Below are positions 1-5,353 of a DNA stretch of 7,278 nt, piece after piece. The notes beneath the pieces are model-generated. The model was given only the letters and a program-made list of their open reading frames with translations, was not told where the DNA came from and ran no database searches. Numbering within the stretch: the first letter of the stretch is position 1; every line of letters begins with the position of its first letter. Origin of the DNA: an uncultured beta proteobacterium (GTDB lineage Bacteria > Pseudomonadota > Gammaproteobacteria > Burkholderiales > Burkholderiaceae); assembly GCA_903930665.1 (NCBI GenBank), contig CAIYZI010000049.1, forward strand, positions 1 to 7,278, read 5' to 3'. The position numbers were made by a program, and so were the translations under genes.

Positions 1-153
1 AGTGTTGAAGCCATAGCAATTGGTCCGATACAAAAGGATCTTGAGCAAATGGACTTAGGAGCCGAGGCAGTGTTTGAAGGATTCATGGCACCCAAGACCC
101 TGCGTAATCAAAGACTTGTTTTCCATATCACCCATATTCAATTGAAAAATTAA
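1..153 (+). CDS. priB: Primosomal replication protein N (PriB), C-terminal fragment
   Basis: The first 50 codons of the window are open and end in TAA. They encode the last strand region of a small OB-fold single-stranded DNA binding protein. The segment GFMAPKTLRNQRLVFHITHI resembles the end of PriB, where a G-F-[IM] strand and a loop lead into a final hydrophobic beta strand. PriB takes part in PriA-dependent restart of stalled replication forks. The start codon lies outside the window, so roughly the first half is missing. Identification leans on position as well as sequence: the stop is 13 bases before rpsR, matching the rpsF-priB-rpsR-rplI order known from many proteobacteria. A different OB-fold protein is unlikely in this place. 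Confidence 0.8.
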   Translation, partial: SVEAIAIGPIQKDLEQMDLGAEAVFEGFMAPKTLRNQRLVFHITHIQLKN

Positions 154-166
154 AGAGGAAATCATC

Positions 167-439
167 ATGGCGTTTGGAAAGAAACCCGATTTCAAAAAGA
201 AACCAGCTCAGAACCCATTGTTCAAGCGTAAGCGTTATTGCCGTTTCACCGTTGCTGGTGTTGAACAGATCGACTACAAAGATGTCGATACATTGAAGGA
301 CTTCATTGGCGAAAACGCTAAGATCACTCCTGCTCGTTTGACAGGCACAAAAGCTAAGTATCAACGTCAGTTAGACACCGCTATCAAGCGTGCTCGTTTC
401 CTGGCCTTGTTGCCATTCTCTGACCAACACAAGAAATAA
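167..439 (+). CDS. rpsR: 30S ribosomal protein S18
   Basis: This is a complete 90-residue S18, a small-subunit protein that binds together with S6 on the platform of the 30S particle. The central CRFTVAGVEQIDYKDVDTLK segment and the ARLTGTKAKYQRQL segment are the family signature. The N-terminus is rich in lysine and phenylalanine, and the C-terminus ends in LLPFSDQHKK. The ATG is preceded by a purine-rich AAGAGGAA at 153-160 with a six-base spacer, which fixes the start. It sits 13 bases after priB and 13 bases before rplI on the same strand, so cotranslation from one operon mRNA is expected. Nothing is unusual in length or composition. Confidence 0.97.
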   Translation: MAFGKKPDFKKKPAQNPLFKRKRYCRFTVAGVEQIDYKDVDTLKDFIGENAKITPARLTGTKAKYQRQLDTAIKRARFLALLPFSDQHKK

Positions 440-452
440 TTGGGAGCCCTCA

Positions 453-905
453 ATGCAAATCATTCTTTTAGAAAAAGTAACAAACCTGGGCAACCTTGGT
501 GATGTAGTTCGTGTTAAAGACGGTTACGCCCGCAATTTCTTAATCCCACAACGCAAAGCTCGTCGTGCGACTCAAACAGCAATCGCTGACTTTGCACTTC
601 GTCGTGCTGAGTTGGAAAAGCTTGCTGCTGAGAAATTAGCCGCTGCTGAAGCGGTTGGCGCTAAGCTTAAAGACCTGGTTCTCGAGATCGGTCAAAAAGC
701 TGGTGTTGACGGTCGTTTGTTTGGTTCTGTAACTAATCATGACATCGCTGATGCTTTGAAAGCAAAAGGTTTTGTCATTGAAAAATCTTCTGTTCGTTTA
801 CCTACTGGCCCATTGAAAATGGTTGGTGATCACCCTGTAGCAGTTGCTGTTCATACTGATGTAGTGGCTGATATCACTGTCCGTGTAGTAGGCGAGCAAG
901 CTTAA
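453..905 (+). CDS. rplI: 50S ribosomal protein L9
   Basis: This is a complete 150-residue L9. The N-terminal rRNA-binding domain begins MQIILLEKVTNLGNLGDVVR and continues with the family motif KDGYARNFLIP (residues about 22-32). An alanine- and glutamate-rich connecting helix follows at about 45-75. The C-terminal domain carries GRLFGSVT and ends in VVGEQA. The length matches the usual 147-150 residues. The frame is open further upstream to 390, but the ATG at 453 is chosen because it gives the conserved L9 N-terminus and has a TGGGAG ribosome binding site at 441-446 with a six-base spacer; the upstream extension overlaps rpsR. It is the third gene of the priB-rpsR-rplI-dnaB cluster. Confidence 0.97.
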   Translation: MQIILLEKVTNLGNLGDVVRVKDGYARNFLIPQRKARRATQTAIADFALRRAELEKLAAEKLAAAEAVGAKLKDLVLEIGQKAGVDGRLFGSVTNHDIADALKAKGFVIEKSSVRLPTGPLKMVGDHPVAVAVHTDVVADITVRVVGEQA

Positions 906-928
906 TTTTAAATCTGTAAACTAGCCTC

Positions 929-3424
929 ATGGCTGAATCCCGTTCACGTTCCGTTACGCTGAATCCTGGCATGACGGGATCTGGGGATGCAGTCGTGCAG
1001 GCTTTAAAAGTTCCGCCGCATTCTGTAGAAGCCGAGCAATCTTTGCTCGGCGGTCTATTGATTGATAACGCCGCCTGGGATCGTCTAGGTGGAATGTTAA
1101 CTGATAAAGATTTCTATCGTCCTGAACATGCTTTGATCTACAAGGTCATTCAGCGTTTAGTTGGCGACAACTATCCTGCAGACGTCATTACCGTTCATGA
1201 AGCGGTTAAATCTGAACAAGGCGGTGATTTAGTTGGTATTGACTACCTCAACTCATTAGCACAAAGCACACCTAGTGCTGCGAACATTAAAGGCTATGCT
1301 GATATTGTTCGTGATCGCAGTATTCTGCGTCGCTTAATTGAAGTTTCAGACAATATTGTTAATTCAGCATTTGTTCCTGAGGGTCGTTCTGTCAGAACAC
1401 TTTTAGATGAAGCTGAATCACGCATTTTGCAAATTGGTGAAGAGGGTAGTCGCAAAGCCGATTACCTTGAGATCGAACCCCTCTTAAGAACTGTTGTTGC
1501 GCGTATTGATGAGCTCTACAACCGTCAGGGCGGTAGTGATATCACTGGCATTGCAACGGGCTTTATTGATTTAGATAAACAGACTAGCGGTTTGCAAAAA
1601 GGCGACCTGGTTATCGTTGCTGGACGCCCTTCAATGGGTAAAGCACAGCCTTTGGATGCAAAAGTGAAAACGGTCGATGGTTGGAAGTTAATGGGTGACT
1701 TACGCTTTGGTGATCGTCTTGCTTCGGTGGATGGTCAGTACTCCATGGTCGCTGGCATATACCCTCAAGGTATTAAGCAGATATATAAAGTCACCTTTTC
1801 TGACGGTCGTGAAGCCGAGTGCTGTGATGAGCACCTATGGCGCGTAATGTATCGCGATTGGTCTGAGCCACGCGTCATTCATACTGCTCGCTTAATGGAA
1901 ATGTTGCAGTGTGTTCGGTATAAGAATAGATTGTGGATTGATCCTGTCTCCGGAGATTTTGGCCACTCGAATGCATTGCCTATTAACCCATGGGTTCTGG
2001 GTGCATTATTGGGTGACGGAACTTTGGCTCTATCTCATAGTAGCGTCATGTTCTCCACTAAGTCTCCCGACCTAGTGGAGCGTATGAATGCGCTTGCTGG
2101 CTATGAAATGGAGTTGGTTCACGCCAATGCATACGACTGGAGATTGGTTTCTAGGGCGAGAATCTCTGCCAATGGGCAACGCCACTCAGTTCCAAATAAT
2201 TATTTTAGATCCGCATTACAAGACTTAGGCGTACTAGGCTGCAGAAGCTTTGATAAATACATTCCCGCTACATATCTTGAAGCGAATAAGGCTTCTCGTC
2301 TCGCATTGTTCCAGGGTCTGATGGATACCGATGGCTGGATTGAGAAGTGGGGCTCTATTCGCTTTTGTACTGCTAGCAAGCAATTGTCGGAAGATGTTGC
2401 ATCTTTGGCTAGATCATTGGGCGGCTTTTGCTCAATAGCGCACAAGCGGTCGAGCTATACCTATCAAGGGGAAAAGAAGCAGGGTCGTTTATCTTATGTA
2501 TTAAACATGAGCTTTGGTCCAGGCTTCCAGGCTTTTACTATTCCTGAAAAGAAGGAAAGATTAAGGGCTACTTGGGATCGCCAGCGCAGACTTACATTTA
2601 CTAGTATTGAGCCCTCCAGAATGACTGAGGCACAATGTATTTCAGTGAGTCATCCTCAAAGAACCTATATAACGAATGACTATGTTGTTACTCACAACAC
2701 AGCATTCGCGCTGAACATTGCTGAGAACGTAGCTCTTGCCGAAGGGTTACCGGTAGTTGTTTTCTCAATGGAGATGTCCGGCGAGCAATTGGCAGCTCGT
2801 TTATTGGGTTCTGTAGGTCGCGTAGATCAAGGCCGTATGCGCACTGGAAAATTACAGGATGACGAGTGGCCACGTGTCACCGATGCGATCGCCCGCTTAA
2901 GTAATACCCAAATCTTGATTGATGAAACTGGTGCTTTGTCCAGTTTGGAATTGCGTGCGAGAGCACGCCGTATTGCCAGAAACTTTGGCGGCACGCTTGG
3001 TCTTGTTGTGATCGATTACTTGCAGTTAATGAGTGGGTCAGGCTCCGAGAATAGAGCTACTGAAATTTCTGAGATTTCTCGTTCATTAAAGTCGCTTGCA
3101 AAAGAATTGCAGTGTCCGGTAGTGGCTTTGTCACAGTTAAATCGTGGTCTTGAGCAGCGCCCTAATAAACGCCCCATCATGTCTGACTTGCGTGAGTCGG
3201 GCGCGATCGAGCAGGATGCCGACTTAATTATGTTTATTTATCGTGATGAGGTTTACCACCCTGATACCACCACGGATAAAGGTATGGCAGAAATTATTAT
3301 TGGCAAACAGCGTAACGGTCCTATTGGTACCGTGCGTCTTAGCTGGCAAGGTCCTTATACCAAGTTTGATAACTTGGCGATGGGATCGGTTGGTTATTCT
3401 TCTGGTGGGTATGAGCCTTTTTAA
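929..3424 (+). CDS. dnaB: Replicative DNA helicase DnaB with an in-frame class 3 intein
   Basis: The 831-codon frame encodes the hexameric replicative helicase plus an intein. Removing residues 239-590 leaves 479 residues, close to the roughly 470 of E. coli DnaB. The N-terminal domain (about 28-130, starting KVPPHSVEAEQSLLGGLLID) precedes a linker and the RecA-like motor. Walker A is split: GRPSMGK ends at residue 238, and the Thr plus AFALNIAENVA resume at 591. After that come FSMEM (E615), Walker B VVIDYLQLM (D696), SQLNRGLEQR (735-744) and SDLRESGAIEQDADLIMFIYR (752-772). The unspliced protein lacks a continuous P-loop and is presumably inactive. The gene follows rplI by 23 bases. No clear Shine-Dalgarno sequence precedes the ATG at 929; an in-frame ATG at 971 is an alternative start with no better site. 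The C-terminus is complete, and an intrinsic terminator follows. Confidence 0.97.
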   Translation: MAESRSRSVTLNPGMTGSGDAVVQALKVPPHSVEAEQSLLGGLLIDNAAWDRLGGMLTDKDFYRPEHALIYKVIQRLVGDNYPADVITVHEAVKSEQGGDLVGIDYLNSLAQSTPSAANIKGYADIVRDRSILRRLIEVSDNIVNSAFVPEGRSVRTLLDEAESRILQIGEEGSRKADYLEIEPLLRTVVARIDELYNRQGGSDITGIATGFIDLDKQTSGLQKGDLVIVAGRPSMGKAQPLDAKVKTVDGWKLMGDLRFGDRLASVDGQYSMVAGIYPQGIKQIYKVTFSDGREAECCDEHLWRVMYRDWSEPRVIHTARLMEMLQCVRYKNRLWIDPVSGDFGHSNALPINPWVLGALLGDGTLALSHSSVMFSTKSPDLVERMNALAGYEMELVHANAYDWRLVSRARISANGQRHSVPNNYFRSALQDLGVLGCRSFDKYIPATYLEANKASRLALFQGLMDTDGWIEKWGSIRFCTASKQLSEDVASLARSLGGFCSIAHKRSSYTYQGEKKQGRLSYVLNMSFGPGFQAFTIPEKKERLRATWDRQRRLTFTSIEPSRMTEAQCISVSHPQRTYITNDYVVTHNTAFALNIAENVALAEGLPVVVFSMEMSGEQLAARLLGSVGRVDQGRMRTGKLQDDEWPRVTDAIARLSNTQILIDETGALSSLELRARARRIARNFGGTLGLVVIDYLQLMSGSGSENRATEISEISRSLKSLAKELQCPVVALSQLNRGLEQRPNKRPIMSDLRESGAIEQDADLIMFIYRDEVYHPDTTTDKGMAEIIIGKQRNGPIGTVRLSWQGPYTKFDNLAMGSVGYSSGGYEPF
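1643..2698 (+). mobile_element. Class 3 intein with LAGLIDADG endonuclease in DnaB (P-loop site)
   Basis: This is a 352-codon protein-splicing element lying exactly between the Walker A Lys (AAA, 1640-1642) and Thr (ACA, 2699-2701). The N-terminal splicing region has a block A-like stretch, LDAKVKTVDGWKLMGDL, then FGDRLASVDG. A block B-like stretch ends CCDEHLW, with H64 and W66. The C-terminal region has CISVSHPQRTYITNDYVVTHN, that is C332 at the block F nucleophile position, T350 before the penultimate H351, and terminal N352. Residue 1 is Ala, so the standard N-terminal Cys/Ser acyl shift is impossible. The W66-C332-T350 set matches the Trp-Cys-Thr triad described for class 3 inteins such as mycobacteriophage Bethlehem DnaB, where the block F Cys attacks the upstream splice junction. 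The downstream +1 residue is Thr591. The central part holds the homing endonuclease. Arginine codons AGA/AGG are 12 of 28 here, against 5 of 37 in the surrounding dnaB, supporting a foreign origin. Confidence 0.93.
1980..2530 (+). other. LAGLIDADG (DOD-type) homing endonuclease domain of the intein
   Basis: Two LAGLIDADG helices are visible inside the intein. The first is WVLGALLGDGTLA (intein residues 117-129, bases about 1991-2029), with D125 as the expected metal-binding acid. The second is LFQGLMDTDGWI (about 222-233), with D230 in the equivalent place. Between them are DNA-contacting regions including DLVERMNALAG. After the second motif comes SIRFCTASKQLSEDVASLAR, typical of the helix following block E in intein endonucleases. 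Both acidic residues are kept and the frame is open, so the nuclease may be active. It would be expected to cut intein-free dnaB alleles around the P-loop codons and drive homing. The outer boundaries of the domain are approximate. Confidence 0.85.
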
Positions 3425-3459
3425 TTAAATTTTCTCATCCGGCGCCGTATCCATTAAGC

Positions 3460-3484
3460 AAAAGCCTCGCAATGCGAGGCTTTT
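3460..3484. terminator. Bidirectional intrinsic terminator between dnaB and the PsiF-type gene
   Basis: A perfect 11-bp inverted repeat, AAAAGCCTCGC / GCGAGGCTTTT, is separated by the three-base loop AAT. It gives a GC-rich core followed by TTTT on the + strand and, because the arms begin with A residues, also by TTTT on the minus strand. It lies 36 bases after the dnaB stop and 21 bases beyond the stop of the convergent minus-strand gene. It can therefore end both transcripts. Confidence 0.88.
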
Positions 3485-3504
3485 AATTGATCTGATAGGG
3501 TTAA

Positions 3505-3774
3505 TTATTTCCCACTCTCACATTTCTTGATGGACGCTGCTTTTGCAGCCCCATAAAGAGGTTTGCCATCTTTGCTAATGGCCTTAGCTTCACAACCCGC
3601 ATCTGCAGGAGCTCCGCCCATACATTTTTTAATGGAGGCCTCTTTTGCAGCGCCATAAAGCGGCTTACCTTCTTTGCTAACTGCCTTAGCTTCGCATGCT
3701 GCTTGATCTGCAAAAGCGTAAGTAGGAAGTGCAAAACTGAGTGCAATGCTTAAAGCGATGATCATCTTCTTCAT
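3505..3774 (-). CDS. PsiF-type small secreted protein with two tandem repeats
   Basis: The 89-residue product begins with a clear signal peptide (MKKMIIALSIALSFALPTYA, then FA) with predicted cleavage after A22 (A-F-A). The mature part is two copies of a 25-residue unit, C27-C51 and C61-C85, that differ at only three residues. Each starts CEAKA and ends LYGAAK-x-ASIKKC. The spacing L-x-G-x2-[RK]-x3-[FMI]-x2-C equals that in E. coli PsiF (LKGDARKTYMSDC), so I assign it to the PsiF repeat family. PsiF is phosphate-starvation inducible in E. coli, but its molecular role is unknown. The two Cys per repeat could form disulfides in the periplasm. AGGAGA (plus-strand 3782-3787) precedes the ATG by seven bases. 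The gene lies 81 bases downstream of the channel gene on the same strand and converges on dnaB. Confidence 0.85.
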   Translation of the reverse strand: MKKMIIALSIALSFALPTYAFADQAACEAKAVSKEGKPLYGAAKEASIKKCMGGAPADAGCEAKAISKDGKPLYGAAKAASIKKCESGK

Positions 3775-3855
3775 GCTGACTTCTCCTAGGTGATTGGATA
3801 AACTACTTTTACAGCTTCTTGCTACAGGTAAAAATGGCTAACCCTGAATCGGATT

Positions 3856-4671
3856 TTATTTAAGGATCATATTCTGAGGGGCTACTGGTGCTGGGAAACC
3901 CGCAGCAGATAATGATTCGCTCATCACGAGATTAGCCGCAAAGTACACTTGCCAGTAGTATTCATTTTTGCAATAAGGACGTACTGCTAATACTGGGCCT
4001 ACTAAGTTGAATTCTAGAATATTGACTTCAACCGATGGCTCTTTTAATACGTTTGGAATTTCGGCAACCTTTTCACGCAAAAGGTCCATGGCGGCAATTT
4101 GATTTGTAGAGCCAGATAATTGACACTTGAGATCTACGCGTCGATAGGGTGTATTGCTGTAATTCTGGATTGTGTCACCCAAAATTTTGGTATTCCCAAT
4201 CATGGTAGCTATGTTGTCTGAGGTAAATAGTGTTGATGAAAATAGCCCAATTTCTTTTACGGATCCCGTAATTCCTCCGGCCGTTATCGTGTCGCCAACC
4301 TTAAAAGGACGCAGCACAATAATAAAAATACCCGCAGCAAAATTTGATAGCAATCCTGCCCAGGCGGCACCTATAGCCACACCGGCTGTGGCAATTAATG
4401 CGGCAAAGCTAGTAGTTTGAATGCCAAAGTTACCCAGAATGCCAATGACTAGGAGGATATTTAAGGTTACAGAGGCAACCGAGTGTGCATAGCGAAGAAT
4501 TGTTGAATCAAGTTTTTGGCGCTCTAAACCGATCCGAATGAGCCGTAAAGTAATACCAATAAGCCATCGACCAACTAGCCAGAGGGCTATTGCAGCCAAA
4601 ATCTTCAGACCAATATCCGTGGCTACGGTAACTAGAACATCTTGTAGATGATCAATATCAATATTCTTCAT
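3856..4671 (-). CDS. MscS-family small-conductance mechanosensitive channel
   Basis: The 271-residue protein matches MscS in length (E. coli 286) and plan. Hydrophobic helices lie at about 16-44, 63-83 and 88-118. The third is the Ala/Gly-rich pore helix, with ATAGVAIGAAWAGLLSNFAA followed by GIFIIVLRPFKVGD, equivalent to E. coli AVGLALQGSLSNLAAG and FRPFRAGE. The beta domain (GGITGSVKEIGLFSSTLFT) and the alpha/beta vestibule domain follow. It ends in FPAPVAPQNMIL, equivalent to the E. coli FPYPQMDV end, so the C-terminus is complete. It is an inner-membrane channel that releases solutes under membrane tension on hypo-osmotic shock. One deviation is IGNTKI (158-163), where IPNGKI is usual. 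No convincing Shine-Dalgarno sequence precedes the ATG, and no closer alternative start is seen. Confidence 0.93.
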   Translation of the reverse strand: MKNIDIDHLQDVLVTVATDIGLKILAAIALWLVGRWLIGITLRLIRIGLERQKLDSTILRYAHSVASVTLNILLVIGILGNFGIQTTSFAALIATAGVAIGAAWAGLLSNFAAGIFIIVLRPFKVGDTITAGGITGSVKEIGLFSSTLFTSDNIATMIGNTKILGDTIQNYSNTPYRRVDLKCQLSGSTNQIAAMDLLREKVAEIPNVLKEPSVEVNILEFNLVGPVLAVRPYCKNEYYWQVYFAANLVMSESLSAAGFPAPVAPQNMILK

Positions 4672-4819
4672 TGGTCAATTCTAAATGTATTAAATTCTAA
4701 AACTTATAAATCTTATTATTTATGGTTAATTCCATATAGGATATTAGCCTGAGAGATATTCATGAACTATTCTTGCTTGTTAGCTTATATATTTGAGTCC
4801 AATAAGCGCTTATGCGGAT

Positions 4820-5353
4820 TTACTGGGCTGCCAGTCTTCTAGCCTCAGTAAATCTAGAGGCCCAGTAAGGCGTTTCAATTTGATCTAATCTGACGGTACC
4901 ACCGGTACTGGGCGCATGGACAAATCTGCCTTGACCGACATAAATACCGGCATGAGAATATTTATCGCCAGTAGTATTGAAAAAGACTAAATCGCCTGGG
5001 GCAGGCGGTTGACTCTCAATGCTCTTCCCTTTGTTGCTCATAGCATCAATCGTGCGTGGTAGTTTGATGTTTGCTGCCTTGTAATACACGTATCCAATGA
5101 GACCGCTGCAATCGAAACCTGCTTTTGGATTATTTCCGCCGTAGCGATAGGGCACGCCGACTAAACCCACGGCCGCAATAGAGATATCTTCGGTGCCTAC
5201 ACTTGTATCTTGTTTAAATTGAGCAACTTTTGAAGTATTAGAGCGTGTACCAAAACTACTGCATCCCGATAATATGAAGAGGCAGTAAATAAAAATGCCA
5301 CACCCTATTAAGGTGCGGCATGAGAGGGTTTGCTTAAAGCGCGTCAGCTGCAT
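4820..5353 (-). CDS. NlpC/P60 (C40) family peptidase, predicted lipoprotein
   Basis: The product (177 residues from the ATG at 5353) has a basic N-region, a hydrophobic segment and the lipobox LSGC, so it should be a lipoprotein exported to the periplasm. The catalytic domain has the NlpC/P60 order of residues: Cys in FDCSGLIGYVY, His in YSHAGIYVG and His in FVHAPSTGG. Cys-His-His is the family catalytic set. VGVPYRYGG and PAPGDLVFF are also typical. Such enzymes cleave peptidoglycan stem peptides, usually the D-Glu-diaminopimelate bond, though the substrate is not shown here. The 5' end overlaps phoH by 20 bases. A TTG nine bases upstream (5362) is an alternative start, with GGAGAG ten bases before it. 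A terminator-like hairpin sits inside the signal-peptide codons. Confidence 0.92.
   Translation of the reverse strand: MQLTRFKQTLSCRTLIGCGIFIYCLFILSGCSSFGTRSNTSKVAQFKQDTSVGTEDISIAAVGLVGVPYRYGGNNPKAGFDCSGLIGYVYYKAANIKLPRTIDAMSNKGKSIESQPPAPGDLVFFNTTGDKYSHAGIYVGQGRFVHAPSTGGTVRLDQIETPYWASRFTEARRLAAQ
5287..5321 (-). terminator. Intrinsic-terminator-like hairpin inside the NlpC gene, downstream of phoH
   Basis: Read on the minus strand, TGCCGCACC pairs with GGTGTGGCA over nine positions with one G-U pair. An A-U pair extends it at the base. The loop is TTAATAG and the structure is followed by TTTTTATTT. It begins 12 bases after the phoH stop codon but lies in the lipoprotein coding frame. It may end part of the phoH transcript. 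The signal-peptide reading frame also constrains the sequence, so chance cannot be excluded. Confidence 0.5.

Noticed and set aside
390..452. Upstream extension of the L9 frame
   Set aside because: It overlaps the end of rpsR in another frame, is absent from L9 proteins, and the ATG at 453 has a proper ribosome binding site.
1643..1645. Ala at intein position 1 as a sign of a dead, non-splicing intein
   Set aside because: All three class 3 triad residues, the terminal His-Asn and an intact essential host gene are present, so an alternative splicing mechanism explains the Ala better.
2200..2445. Minus-strand open frame within the intein
   Set aside because: It shows no recognisable protein features and lies opposite well-supported intein coding sequence.
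1643..2698. The dnaB insertion as an intron or a damaged gene
   Set aside because: It stays in frame for all 352 codons, ends in the intein-type T-H-N before the extein Thr, and has splicing blocks plus a LAGLIDADG domain. No intron structure is needed to explain it.
3501..3746. Second minus-strand frame over the PsiF-type gene
   Set aside because: It lacks a signal peptide or family motif and merely reflects the repeat in another frame. The frame at 3505-3774 has the signal peptide and the ribosome binding site.
4172..4420. Plus-strand frame inside the MscS gene
   Set aside because: It lies opposite conserved pore-helix and beta-domain codons and resembles nothing known.
4802..4813. Palindrome ATAAGCGCTTAT just after the NlpC gene as a terminator or operator
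   Set aside because: It is only 12 bases with no loop and no following T-run on the minus strand. A chance palindrome cannot be excluded.
4672..4819. AT-rich spacer searched for promoters or RNA genes
   Set aside because: Several TATA-like strings occur, as expected from the base composition, but no well-spaced -35/-10 pair or stable RNA structure stood out.
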